A DNA stretch of 64,000 nt. It comes from Delphinapterus leucas. Its lineage: Eukaryota; Chordata; Mammalia; Artiodactyla; Monodontidae. The position numbers were made by a program, and so were the translations under genes. How positions within the stretch are numbered: position 1 is the first letter of the stretch; every line of letters begins with the position of its first letter. Below are positions 45,700 to 58,800 of the stretch, piece after piece. The notes below the pieces were generated by a model, which was not told the DNA's origin, did not search any database, and was given only the letters and a program-made list of their open reading frames with translations. The stretch lies in NCBI RefSeq assembly GCF_002288925.2, contig NW_022098031.1, forward strand, positions 4,066,869 to 4,130,868, written 5' to 3'.

Positions 45700-45840
45700 C
45701 ACTTAATAATCTATACCTCAGCTTTCCCACCCATGCAGTGAGGATAATGATAATGCCTACCTCAGCTGTTATGAGGATTAAGTTCATATAAGTAGACTAC
45801 TTAACATAGGTATAGTAAGCTTTACGTAAGTATTTCTAAT
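45700..45840 (+). mobile_element. MIR SINE (intron 1)
   Basis: 'GAGCCACTTAATAATCTATACCTCAGCTTTCCCACCC...GAGGATAATGATAATGCCTACCTCAGCTGTTATGAGGATTAAG' is a sense MIR. Confidence 0.85.
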
Positions 45841-45849
45841 TACTGTTAT

Positions 45850-46040
45850 TTATCATGTGGCAGGCATGATTCGAAGTGCTTTACATGTATTGTTCAATCT
45901 CAAAACTGCCTTATGATATAAATAAGCAGTATCTCCGTTTTTAAAATGAGAAAACGAACAGATCAGATAACCAGCCTAAGATCTTTTGGCAAATAAACAG
46001 TAGTCTTGGCATATAAGTCTCAGTCTGACTCCATGTAAAA
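45850..46040 (-). mobile_element. MIR SINE (intron 1)
   Basis: 'TTATCATGTGGCAGGCATGATTCGAAGTGCTTTACATGTATTG...CAAAACTGCCTTATGATATAAATAAG' is a reverse MIR, directly next to the sense MIR before it. Confidence 0.85.
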
Positions 46041-46682
46041 ATCACACAAACATTAAATTGTTTGAATAATTGAATAGCTCCTAGTTTGCACAGATTGTGG
46101 CTATCTGAGGCTGGCAGGTGGAGGTCAGAGTGCCCGAGCTGAGAGCGCAGTTGTGTTCTAATGTGTGATTTGACAGCCTCCAAATCTGGGTCAAGGTGTC
46201 CTCCGAGTTGAAGACATGAGTGGCAACAGGATACAGAATTACTAATGAATGGTGAGGGTGAGGTACACAAAGGACAGCTTATTAGATAGAAGGGAGGCTT
46301 CCCTCAGTAGGAGGATGGACTTCGGTTGGCAGAGAGGACTGGTAGAGAGTACTTTTTGGTTGAAAGTAGCAGTTTGGGTATGCGATTAGCACATAGAGGA
46401 CACTTGCTAACTGCTAGGTGGGTGGATGAAGACTGGCCAGAGAGGAAGGTGTTCCTGCGTGTAAGTTGATAGCTCAAGGATTGATCACGCTCAGGTGGTT
46501 TGAATGTTCTCGACCCTTCAATTAGATATGGGAGTTTGGGGGACAGCTTGTGGTTCTGGAGTCAGACATGAGTGGTTGAGCCTAGATCTGCATCTTTGGA
46601 GGTCAGTGACCTGAGCAAGTCCCTTAACCGCTGAACGTTTGGTAACCATAATCCGGCCCGCTAGCGCTCCTGAAGGAAAAGG

Positions 46683-46900
46683 AAACCAATATTTGTGGAG
46701 CACAGGCTTCTGCCAGGTACTTTACGAATGTTATCTCGTTAACCAACCATCCTACGGCAGAGCGCTCATCCATTTCCAAGTTATAGCTGAAGACGTGGAG
46801 GCTCAGATGTTAAGGAACTTGGCCAAGATCACAGAGCTGGTAACTGACTTGCAAGCTTACATCTGTCTCATTCTGAGTTCCACACTCTTTCTCTTATCCC
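46683..46900 (-). mobile_element. MIR SINE (intron 1)
   Basis: 'AATATTTGTGGAGCACAGGCTTCTGCCAGGTACTTTACGAATGTTATCTCG...GAGGCTCAGATGTTAAGGAACTTGGCCAAGATCACAGAGCTGGTAACTG' is a reverse MIR. A sense MIR fragment precedes it at about 46560-46650. Confidence 0.85.
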
Positions 46901-47049
46901 TGGAATGTCTTAGAGGTGGCGCGTGCACTGCAGTTTCTATGGCAGACATTATTAACCCCAATGATCTTTAATGTGGAACCTTGACTGGTCTCCAGAATCT
47001 TTTCCAACATAGTTCCAGGAACCCACTATCAATCAATCAATAAGATGAA

Positions 47050-47260
47050 ACTGTTTTGGCATCCCTCCATCAATAGACCATACAGACTTCCCAAAGCCCC
47101 TTCTACACGCTTCTGTGATTTGGGTTACTTTGCTGTTATTTGTTTACATACTTCTACCACCAAAGTAGAACTCCCTGAGAAACAGGCACCCTTCCTTTAC
47201 CCTTTTATCCTCAGCTCCCAACCCAGGATATGGCTTATAAGATGTTGAATTAATAGATTT
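47050..47260 (+). mobile_element. L2 LINE 3' end (intron 1)
   Basis: 'AGTAGAACTCCCTGAGAAACAGGCACCCTTCCTTTACCC...TATCCTCAGCTCCCAACCCAGGATATGGCTTATAAGATGTTGAATTAATAG' follows the L2 3' end order. Confidence 0.65.
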
Positions 47261-50200
47261 ATAGGAGAGCTTCATAAACAGTACAGCATTACAGTGTTTA
47301 TTAGCTGCCCCTACCCTGGAAGAATTACTTGAGGTTCAGAAATGAAGTCGGGAGTTAGCTGGATGAGGGTGGGAGGGAGGGAGGTAAGTCAGTTTTCCTG
47401 ATGTAGAGGGATTAGGGACATAATGAAGGAATGGATGGACTGAGGTGGGTAGGAGAAGATAAGTATTGATAACAAAGACTGAACATTGCTAAATACTGAT
47501 GATACAGGCGGCCAATAATTGAATGCCAACTGTAAGCATTTTCTCATCTCATTTTCTTAACAACTCTGAAAGAAAGGTTCTGCTACCCTTATTTTGCATA
47601 TGAGGGAAATGAGACTGTGTGGACTCCAAAATCCATCTTCTTAGTTCATCCTGAGGCCGAACTCTCTTGAAGACCAGCTTGAGGATTTACCTTTGGTAGA
47701 AGAAGCCAAATGGAACTTGGAGCCCATCACTAAGACGCAGAGAGTCCTATCCTTGGCTCAGTGGTATTCACTCAGATAAGGGAAGTAGACTAAGCAGGTA
47801 GTTTGGGTTGCAGAAGAAAACCTTTCTAGAATGGGCATTGAGTGCAGCTTAATTTCCAATTAATTACAGCTCTCAGACTCTGGCCTCTTTAAACATCATT
47901 GTAATTGGGGACAGTTACATCTTCTTTAACAAGTGACCCCCTCTGGATGTGGCTCAAGATGAAACTGGTTTATAGTAGATTCTCCTTTTGGGAAGTTATA
48001 GCATAATAACAAAGATTCTGTATAATAACAAAGCCCTGCATGTAGTCATAAGATGTCAAATCTTCTGGAAGCATTTAGAATCTGGGTTTATAGACGGATT
48101 CACTCGGCATCAGACCAGTTAATTTAAATAACAAGCGGCGGCACATAGGCTCAAAATTCATGGGTTTGAGTCATTCAGATTCTAAAATAAGGCAGTCAGC
48201 GCAGCACAGGTGGGGAGAATGGTCCCTGTGGTCATTGGTTATCTAGAGTATGAGCTAACTTTACCGCAAGGTGACTCAGATTTAGACTATAGTAATTTTC
48301 TTCTTGGGCTAAGTCTTACTGATGCTGGGTGGTGTCTTAGACTGGGGAGAAGCAGCAAAGAGAAACTGCACATAGGTGTTTGGATGTAAACCAAGCTTTT
48401 TAATCCAACACAGTGGATAAATCCTAGTGCTGGAGCTCTTTCAGGCAATGAGAACGAAAGAACAAGACAAAAAAACTGAATTGGTCCATGTTTGGCCTCT
48501 TTTGCGAGGTGTATGTAACGTGGGGTTTTATTTCTCCTCTTAACCATTTTGTAAATTAATGCATAGGATCGGGGAAAGGCATGCAGCCCAGATTGCTCAG
48601 TGCAAATCCAGTTTGCTGTGATTAATGTCAGCTGTTGTGGAGTAGTGCAGCCAAGGGCTTGTAGGAAAAATGAAGCTTTGGGTTTTTGTGTGTATGTTTT
48701 TTTTTTTAATATATGCATAGCAATGCTAGGAGTGACAGAAATGGAAGATGGTGCCATTTCCCTCTGCCAAATTCAGCAGACACGCATAGGGGTTCACCCT
48801 AAAACTGTAAATTTGAACTTCATTTCTTAGTCCCTGCAAGTGCAACTGTTGTTATACTTGCAGTGCATTGTAATGTTCCAGAGAAAGGTTTATGAGTGAC
48901 TAATCAGATAACTTTTTCCTTTACTGTTTGTTGCTCTGAGCTGTGTTCTATAGATGCTAGTCAGTGGGTTTCCTATAGGAGTACTGATGGCAGGATGGAC
49001 CGCATGAGATGCCCCTCCCATCCTCAAGCCACCAGTTACTGGATGTCTGCCAAGGCATTTATTTACTGTGTCTTATCTTTACAATATCTCTGTGAGGTAG
49101 GGAGAGCTACCTTTCCCCCCTTTTTTGCAGATAAGAAAATTAAGCCCAACATTGCACAACCATTATAATAGTGAAGTTAACCCAGGTCTGTCTAAATCAG
49201 TGTCTTCCTCCATCTCTCCTTTCCTTCCTTCCTTCCCTCCTTTCCTTCCATTATGAAATATTTCAGACATACAAGATAGAGAATAACATAAGGAACACCC
49301 AACTAGCCACTATCCTGCTTAAAAAATAAAACGTAAATCCATCTGAAGCTTTCTGAGGATACTCTATTACACCATTAGCCTGGCCCACAGAGAGGGTTAT
49401 TCAGAAATCCTTAGGAAAGCCTTTAAACTGAGTGGAACTTTTAAAAAGGTGATGACTTGGAAATTTTACTGAGAATCCAAGAATGTGACAGAGAAGTAGG
49501 GCAGGGCTACCTTTGTCTTTATAAGCATAAGATCAAATTGGGAAGAGTAAAGACAAGTTGAAAAAGGAAGGATTCCTTAAAACAATAGAAATGAAATATT
49601 TTGACATATGCCAAGCACTCTGGTTGATGGTGTGGGAGAAGATAGAGCTGTGGTCCCCACCCACAAAGGAAGGAAGCTCTTAAAATGGTAACCTGAAAAG
49701 ATATTGGATAGGTGTCTCCCGAAAAGATGACCTATTCACATTTGGCTGGCGTGGCAAGTACAGTAAGAATCAGACTTGACTTTACAAGGGGTGAATTCAA
49801 CCCTGAATTACACAAGGAAAGGGAAGATATTCTTCCTTTTTTAAAAGTCCAAGTTGCTCTATCATAGAGAGAGTAGCACAGAGTGACGAGTTAGTTTTTA
49901 TGTATTTTTAAATGTTATTTAGAGACAACCGAGGGTAGTGTTTGTCTTGATAGAAAGTCTGGCTCCTTATTGGTGATTGCTCCAAAGTAATTATGATACG
50001 GGCTGGTGGTACGATGACCCTTTCTAACATGATGAGAAATGCCTTGATGATAAAAGTATCTTAAAAGCCAGCTGGGCTGTTGATGGTTGGGATCTGATTT
50101 TAAGTCACTGTGATGTCATTACCTGCAAGTCTGGGTTTGGTGTTTGGTTTCCTCAGAAATCATGGGATACTTCCAGCAGATGTCTGTTGTATCTGTGAGC

Positions 50201-50564
50201 ATTCCAGAACACGGGTAGCTTTGGAGCCATGGGGCAAAGTCAATATCATTAACTGCCCTCCAAACTCAAGCCAGTGCAGGCGCTGAAACCAAGTTTTGTG
50301 TCAGGTTCTATAGCCGGGCTCAAGTTTCACTGTGGATTTAAACAATGGAGCACCAGTCTCCAGGGACAGGAATAAGAGATTTATGCAACTACCAAAGAAA
50401 AGCTTGCAAGTATATTCCATTGTTGCTGGATATCGATCCTATATGGATGCCTTCACAGGAGCCTGGTAACATTTGTGGACCCTAGAAATGACTCTGTTCC
50501 TGTCTGAACAAGGGAAACAGGCTTTTTGCCAGTTGAGGCCAACAACGTAGGGATAACTAGTCGT

Positions 50565-50965
50565 ATCAGTCAGGTCTTTTTGTGTGTCGTTCCTGTTTGT
50601 TTCTAGGACCAGGGGCTCTATCTCCCAAGGCTTAAAAAGGGGAATTTATTGGCTCATATAATTGAAGAGCACAGGATACAACAAGGCACGGCTAAAGACT
50701 ATCTAAACTAGTCTCTGTTTTGCTTTGTGCTGGCTTCCTTCTTAGGTTCTTTTCTTCCAGACAGCTGCTAACAACTCCACTCCTGCACTGGCACAGTTCT
50801 AAACCCAAGGCCGGGTTTAACTTCCATTGAACTGGCTTGGGGTCCTGTGCCCATTCCTAAACCAGTCGCCATGGCAGGAGGGGGAATGCACTCATCTGAC
50901 TGCAGTGATGCATCGCATGTCCAGCCCTGGAATTGAGGGTAGAGTCACACCCTCTAAACTAGTGC
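50565..50965 (+). repeat. Dispersed repeat family, copy D (intron 1)
   Basis: It contains 'GCTTAAAAAGGGGAATTTATTGGCTCATATAATTGAAGAG', which shares TTTATTGGCTCATAT exactly with copy A, then 'TGGCTTCCTTCTTAGG' and 'TAAACCAGTCGCCATGGCAGGAGGGGGAATGC'. Confidence 0.65.
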
Positions 50966-52698
50966 TTCTCCAACTATCTGTGGTAAAGGACCATTCTTTT
51001 TATTTTAATTTCCAAATACACACTGATTATCTGACTGTCCTCTGTCCAACAGGATGAGCCCACTGATCATGCTCTTGATTGTTGTGGCATAAAATTGTAG
51101 AAAACTTTCTAAACGCTTATCTGAATGTTGTCTTGAATTGGTAGCCAGCTCAGTGGACTGTCACCAGGAGACCACATTTTAATAAGTACTTCTCTAAACC
51201 ACGTGTGCCAAGAAAGAGATGGTGGCTGCCCTCGAGAAAATCTGGGGGAAGTATTACCAGAAGAGGGGCCAGAGAAGGCTGTGCCCCCGAAGGGTGCCCA
51301 ACACAGTGGTTAATTCTGTAAATCTTTCTTGTGTAAAGGCCTCATCTCAGTGTTCAGGGAGTCATTGTGTTCTGGATTGTCGAAACGGTGTAGGATGGGC
51401 AAGTGGGATAGGAATTTTCTCCACCCTCCTTTTTATCTTAAGGACTGAAGATTCTTCAGCCTTTTGCTTAGCAGCTGTCCTTGTCCCTTTTTTTTTTTTC
51501 TAGCCAGACTTGAGTTAGTAAGGACATCTCAGCCTTCTTAGCTAGCTGTTTACTAGAGAGGCAGCAGCTCATCCAAGAAGACGCAACAGACAAGGGCTGC
51601 AAATGGCACTCAGCAAAGGGAAGTCTGGAAATGATGGTGGGGATGAAAGGAATTCTTCTACTGTGTTTTTAGATACCACTCAGGGCAGGTCTGACATAAC
51701 ACGCTGTCTCTGCAGGACAACTTTCTGTACTGGCAAAGGCACTTGAGCACACTGGCCATTCAGAACTAGGCGCTGTAAACTGGGTCCAGGTATACCAGTT
51801 CATTGCGAAGGAGATTAGAACACGTTGCCCTACATCACAGCAAGATAGCCAAGGATTTAAACTTCCAGTTCTATCCCCAGGCCACATTGCTCAGAGGTTA
51901 TTTGGACACAGTCAACAAACAATTCATTTTGCCAGGAAGGCAACTTGGTAGCCTATTCTGTGTGGACGGACAGGCCCACCAGAGAGGGAAAGCCAACTGT
52001 CGGCTGGACTTCAGGACACTGGGATTAGTGAAGCACAGAAACTTAAATGATAGCCATCTGGATGGGTGTTCGTTGTGGTTACTCCCAGGCTCCAGCCATG
52101 CAGTTGTGCTAGTCAGAGAAACAAGTGTTTATGCTATCATCTCTCATAACTTGAGCAGAAAATATACAGCTTAATCTTGCTGGGCCGTCCAGTACTTCCC
52201 TTCTCCCTAGAAGTGTGTCATAGCTTGTGTATGTTCTATGGTTAAGAATTTGGTGATGTTACAATGAATGAAACATGTAAAAACCTCCACCCAAGTGTAA
52301 GTTCTTCAGCTGGGCCTTAAACCAGTTCATTTCGACTGGAGGGCGGGCGTGGGCAGTGTTGGCCTTTCCACTCCCTACACTGCTTTCTCAGCTCCCGGGG
52401 GTGCTGGCGGCAGTCTGTTTTGTGCCTGGCGACCTGCACTGTGGTACTAAATGCAGGTCCTTTGTCCTGTAGGAGAAAAAAACCTGTGCACGACAAGCCC
52501 GTTTCCTAGTGAGGGCTGTGATTTGGGAGGTGAGATGAGGTTACTTTGGAGGAACGCAGGTCTTTTACAGATGTGGTCAGGGCAGGTTATGAAGAAACCA
52601 ACGCTGTCTGCTGTCCCCTGGTGTAAAAAGCCCTCCAGGGGGCGTGTGAGACGTCTCGTACAGTAGGGGCCCGTCCTAACGATTCTGTCTTCCTGCAG

Positions 52699-52811
52699 GA
52701 TGCCCGTCTGGGGAGGTGGCAACAAGTGCGGGGCCTGTGGGAGGACTGTGTACCACGCAGAGGAGGTGCAGTGCGATGGCCGGAGCTTCCACCGCTGCTG
52801 CTTCCTGTGCA
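52699..52811 (+). CDS. CSRP2: CSRP2 exon 2 (first coding exon)
   Basis: The acceptor TTCCTGCAG ends at 52698. One untranslated G precedes the ATG at 52700. It encodes residues 1-37, from [20 protein letters not shown] to the C37 zinc ligand, plus the first base of codon 38. Donor A|GTGAGT at 52812. Confidence 0.97.
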
Positions 52812-55800
52812 GTGAGTCTCCCCCCGTGCTCGCGCGGACACAACTCGTGTGTCAGAAGCTTCAGTTCACCGATTTCAGGAAGAAACTGTGGTTTTGTTAA
52901 CAAGGATGATTTTAGCAGCCCCGTGGTTTCTGCCTGTCTGTCCCCATGGATAGTGCAAGCGCTCAGCCTCACAGCAAGGACAGCAGGGGCGACCCAGACC
53001 CTTGGCCTCTGGGTCCCCGTAGCGCTTCGCCTCCACTTGGCACCCCCTGTACTTTATCTGTTGTCACGTCTGTCTCCCCCGCTTCACTGAGACCTCGGGG
53101 TTGTTTATAGTCTGGCACCCAGCACAGTTCCTGGCACATCCCAGGGGCTTGGCTCCGATTCCTGAACGAACGGCTCACTCCCCATCCGCCCCAGCTTTCT
53201 CATTCTGGCGGCACTCCTTCTCTTTGAAACCTAACTGGCTGGTTTCTCGCCACACTGTTAGGTGAAATTCACATGTCTAGAAGTTCAAATTCTGTCTTCT
53301 CTAGTAGTAGTGAATATTCAGAGTTATTTCTTGTTATTGATGTCCTAAATTTGAGGGCAAGGAACGTAGGATATGAAAATCCCACAGAAGCAGGTGGGGA
53401 ATTACTGTTGTTTATAGAGAGAGAATTACCGGAGTGGCTGGTACAGACGGGAGGCAGACCACGAACCAGCACGTGGGCGTCTGCTCCAATGATGGTCAGT
53501 AGCTGATAATGAGAGAAAGGGAACAGGAGAGAAGCCCCCTCTCCCCGGCAGATTCCTTCTTAGGACAACCAAGTCTTCAGTCTTTAAACAGGAGAGTAGC
53601 CGCTTCAGGAAGCTCAACGTTAATCAGCTTCTGATTCAAATGACAAAATTTTCTTGAACGCAGGATTTGTTACGTGAGGAACCCACCCGTCTGTGCAGCT
53701 CTCCGCTATATCTAGAGTACTGTGCAGTGAAAATTACTGTTAGAAACTGCCTGTGTTAAAAAGAAGTCTGGTTACACTAAGGAATAATCTGCAGAAAGAG
53801 TTTCCCTCACAAATTTTAGTTGTCCTTCTCCTTCTAGGCACCAGCATTTAAGGTGTCTGGACCTTTTTATACAGCAACTGCTTTGCAGACGACCAGAAAC
53901 AGACAACAGAGAGTTGCAGTTACGAAGAATACAAATACAACATATGAATGTTTGCTATGTACGCCTCCATAATAGCTAGCATTTCTCAGATTTGGTTTAA
54001 CCATTTCTTCTCTTAGAAGTTAATTTTTTTTAAAGGAATCCATATTTTTCAGCAGCTTTGTAACCAAGAGAGTATGTGAACGAAGAGGAAATGTAAATAC
54101 TTGAGAAATTGTTCTTAGTTTCCTCTAGGTTAAACCAGGATGTCTACACCGTAATCAAGTCAGTGTTTATTAAATGTCAAGGTCTTTACTGGTCATCTTT
54201 ATTACTCCTTCCTAATACGTGCCTCTGCTGACTAAAGCCTTTTAAGGAAATAATTCAGAGTAGTTTGCAGACCTTAGGAGAATTTTACTGCAGAGAATAC
54301 GGACGAGGCCTAGGGGGAAAGGGGTGGTTCTGTAGTCAAAATCTCATACATTTAAACTTGCTCCGGTTAATAAATATGTGTTTAAAACAAGTTTTTCTAT
54401 TTAATCTGTCTGTTAAGGGTGTTTGTTCTTCAGCAGTGTACGATTTTAGGTTAACTTTAAGCAGATATATTTCAGTACTTGAACCTCAACAGCAAGGTTC
54501 AAAGTAGATGATGTCATTTCTGTTCTACCAGAGAAGACTTCAGTCTAAGATAATAGAAACTTCGTCATTTAACTCTACTCTGAAGCAGCCAGCTAGTCGC
54601 CTTTCCCTGCCCTTCTTTCTGTTCTTCCTCTTTTTGTTTCTCCCTCTCTTTTAAATAAGGGGCGGGGGGAATCCCCTTTTCTACTGCACTAATCTTGGGT
54701 TTCCTGCTGCCCGATTGTGCGTCCAGCGAGCTCTCTCACAAGTCTTTTTTTTCTCAAGCTTAATTGAAGTCTTAAAAAGTGAAATAATGTCTGGATAAAA
54801 CATGATGACATTTGGCAGTTTTATGAAGTGGGATACGTGGAAATGTGGTAAGAAATCCATCAAGAAAGAATGTGCTCTCCTTTGGGACTGAAGGGAAAAC
54901 AAATGCAGACTTTAAACCACTTGACGATTTTCAGACATACTTATCACTGCTGGAGAAGCCGGTGGCGAGATGAAAGAAGACTGCTTTTTCCCTTCTGGAC
55001 TAGTGATGAAGACTAGAATTCTGGATTTAAAACCGTTTTTATCCCTGGGGGTGCTTTTGGGGGAGGAGGGGCTGCAGAGGCAGCTTGCCCAAGGCGCTCC
55101 TACCCTTGTGTTCTTTAATACTTGGATGAAGGGGATGAAAAAGATTGAGCGTTGAAGGTTGGGAGCAAGGGTCTTGGGCGCAAAGTGCTAGTTTTGTTCC
55201 TTTTGTTTGTGTAATTATAGACATCTTGGAAACTTCTCTCCCTCTTGTCTGGGGGGCAGATCCTACTAAAAAGTTTGAGGCTTCAGGATGTTAAAATTAT
55301 AATGTATTTCTGAAATGACCATCGTATCCATGGAGGAACGCAAATTGTCCTCACAGGTAGCGAGCCGTCCAGGTGCTCTCCAGTGGCTTTTGGGAACCAG
55401 AGAATAAACTAGGAATGTGAGAGAGCCTGTGCCTTTACCTTTTCTAGGCCCTGTGTCAGCCCCACCATTGTTCTAAGGAAAAAGGCAATCTTTGGCATAT
55501 TTTTAAAGTCTAACTTTTTCCCCCTCAGTGGTTTGCAGGAAAAATTTAGATAGTACAACAGTGGCAATTCACGATGACGAGATCTACTGCAAATCCTGCT
55601 ATGGAAAGAAGTACGGGCCGAAAGGCTACGGGTACGGCCAGGGCGCGGGCACACTCAACATGGACCGGGGCGAGAGGCTGGGCATCAAGCCTGAGAGGTG
55701 AGTCAAGGCCACGTGACCTTCAGGAAGGCATGGTGGCAATTCATGTTGCTTGGTGAACGGGAATCTGGGAGTTTCCAGGTTTTTAGCTTGAAAGAATCAA

Positions 55801-58800
55801 AGACAATGACTCAGATTTTCTAGTATAAACTAATGACCCTTCTTTAAGCTTGAAATAATGGACAGTTTGGGACCTGGCAAAGTTCTTATTGATTATCCCA
55901 GTGATTTTCAGTCCCGATTTTTGGCATTATGAGGTGTATCAAGGAGTTGTGATGTTGTCAAAAGCAAGTGGTTTAAACTTACTTCCGTTTCACAGCACTT
56001 CAAAGACCAGACATCATGAAATCAAATGATGGAGAAATGTAGTATCGGAATCATGAGATGCATTTCTCATGTGCAATTAAGCAGTCAATGAAAATTCCTC
56101 AGTCAGCTCTTCCATGTAAGAATGTTTCCTCACCAAGAAATTACTTTTCTCTAGCTTACAATTCTTACTTAAAAATAGAAATTATTTCCTGTATTTGATT
56201 CTATGAGGTTAGGAGAAATTATTTCCTGTATTTGATTCAATGAGGTTAGTGTTACTAAATTTTAAAGGTTTCGGTACCAAAGTAAAGTGCTAAATCTGCC
56301 AAGCTTCACTTAGTAATTCATGTTGAGACATAATTTCTTCATGTGGAATTTAATTCCTGTTCTTGACTAATTCCCTCATTTGAACTTCACATTTTCCACA
56401 TCCATTTTATACTGAAGAGGCCAAAATTGTGTAATACTCCAATAAGATGGCCTTTCCTTGGACAAGGCCATTAATTGTGCCCTTATTGTAGACTGGACAC
56501 CGTGCAATAATATATGGTAACTCATGTAATCCTCACAACCCTATAAGGTAGGGTTTCCTATCTTAATCAAGAACAAAGTGAGACAGTGAGAATTAAGTGA
56601 TTTGCCTAAAGTCACACTGCTAGTTAATTGTAGAGCCTGGAACTTAACCCAGTGTAACTCCAAAGCTTATGATCTTAAGCACAGTGCATTATGGTATGCC
56701 TGAAATAACGTCTGCTGAACATTTAATGTTCATTCTATATAATCCTCACAGTGACTCTGAGTTGAGTTACTTTGTCCCTACCTTATAGATAGGACACTAA
56801 GGCTCAGCTCACACAGGGAAGTGGCAGAGCCAGGATTTGAACTTTTGTCCTTTTGGCCCGCATACTTGTGCGCTGTCCTGCATCGAGGCCCACCTCTCTG
56901 TTCTCTTGTTTCTTCCACACTCACTTTCTGAGCTGTGGTGCCTTGCTGGGCATCGGTTGTATGAGGGCTGACGCATTCATTGCTGCATGCCATCACTTGC
57001 AGGACCCCAGCTTACCTCTGACTTTGTTAAAGTTCATTGTTCTTGTTCTGCTCTTCCTTTCCAACTTGTTAAGATCTATTCTTGTTTCCCAAGATTTTAT
57101 TTCAAACACATAAACCTGTACACATTCCCCCCAAACAAAACTCATCCATGACCCCAAAAGTAAGTCAGCAATTGTGGCCATGGGTTAAAGTCACAAAGAC
57201 CAATGGCCCCTCCTCTTTATCTACTCCTGCTTCTCCATATTCTCCAATAATTAGCCAACCTTCTATGCTGGCCTGTGTTGATCTGTGTCCTTGCCTCTTC
57301 CCCTTCTTAGCCTGGCCACATGTTACTCATCCTGCAGGACCAGGTGTAGGGATTTCCTTTTCCAGAAGCCCCTCTTAATGACTACTCTGGGAGTACCTGC
57401 AGTCTGGACTGCCCTTATGGCACATGGTCATTGTGAAAGTTACGGGGACCAAACAGCTTCGGGGGGGATCTCTTGAAGAGGCACCACTGAGTGGGCAGAA
57501 ACATCTTCATTGAGGCAGACCTGCATTTTTTAGTTCAGGCTCACCAATTTACTAATTCTTTAGCCCTTCAGCAAGTTATTTAAATGTAAGCCCCTATTTC
57601 CTCATCTGTCATATGAGGTAGCAATTAACCATGGCTTCTGAGGTTGCTGGAAGGGAGGTGGGAGATAATCCATATAAAGTTCTTCTTAATATGATTGGCA
57701 GATTTGGAAATTTTTCTTGGAAAACTCCTAACTGCAAGTGTTGGATATCATTGTGAATAGCTTTTAAAGATCACTCTTAAAAGTAAGTACAGGTGTCCCT
57801 TGGTATCCATGGGGGATTGGTTCCAGGACACCCCACGGATATAAAATCTGAGCATGCAAGTGCTATGTAAATAGTTGCTGGCGTGTGGCAAATGCAGGTT
57901 TTGCTCTTTGGAACTTTCCAGAATTTTTTTCTCGAATATTTTTGATCCGAGGTCGGGTGGATCTGTGGATGCACAACTTGTGGATAAACAGGGCTGACTA
58001 TATATACAGTGGGTTGTGGAGATTTTTAAAAAAATATGCCCATATTAGGGACAATGGAAAATTCGGTCCTGTGAATTAGTACTGGGAATTGGTATTTGTT
58101 GCTTAGAATAAAATTTCCAGTGGACACATCAAACATGATTCAAGAAATGCTGTATATTAAACAACTTAGGTAGAAGTGCAGAAAACCATTAAATGACTAA
58201 GAAATGGATATAGTGGAGATGAAGATATTAAAGATACATGTAAACTTTGAATAAACTGTTTTATGAAAAGGCAGTATTCCTAAATTAACACTTTATTTTA
58301 AATATGTATGTAACCTATTTAATAAAATATAACTAGGATAAAACTGTTTTCCTAGTAGGAAAAATCGACACTTAGCTACCCTTTGCAGAGTGCTAACTCT
58401 TGTTGTCACATCTTATCTGCTCAACCTACTTGTAAGGTTTTAGGAAAGCCTTTAAATCTTTTCAGAGCCCAGAATGGTGTTCTGCATGGTAGGTACATCT
58501 ACATACTGAATGGAAAAAAATTACAGAAAGTGAGAGGAAAACAAGGTTTACCTAGTGGCCTGTAAATACTGACAAAAACAGTACATTATACAGAGAAAAA
58601 GTAAAGATAAACAGATCACAGAGTAATAGGCAAACTTTCTAAAATATTTTCCCATGAAAAATGTAATTTATTCATACTTTCCCCTAATATATTGGGGAAT
58701 TAAGTAATCTGTAAAACATACTTAATTTTCCTAGTTACTGCCTAAGTCAGCTGACCTATGTGCAGAACTTAACTGCTTAAGTTACTACTGATTTTTTCTA

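Larger units (their letters stand above)
42736..52698 (+). other. CSRP2: CSRP2 intron 1 (about 10 kb)
   Basis: It runs from GTGAGT at 42736 to TCCTGCAG at 52698. It contains several MIR relics (about 44600-44740, 45700-45840, 45850-46040, 46560-46650, 46683-46900, 47490-47650 and 49050-49195), L2 at about 47050-47260, a DNA-transposon-like relic at about 45035-45200, dispersed-family copy D and a TTCC-rich tract at 49208-49250. It also holds a run of TTTTCC units at 43629-43650. No other gene was seen. Confidence 0.85.

Noticed and set aside
48287..48757. 156-codon minus-strand frame in CSRP2 intron 1
   Set aside because: It has no recognisable domain, includes a poly-T-derived lysine run and lies in intronic sequence with no splice or promoter support.
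52700..52900. 66-codon frame starting at the true CSRP2 ATG
   Set aside because: It is exon 2 read through its donor site into intron 2; the spliced frame is the real one.
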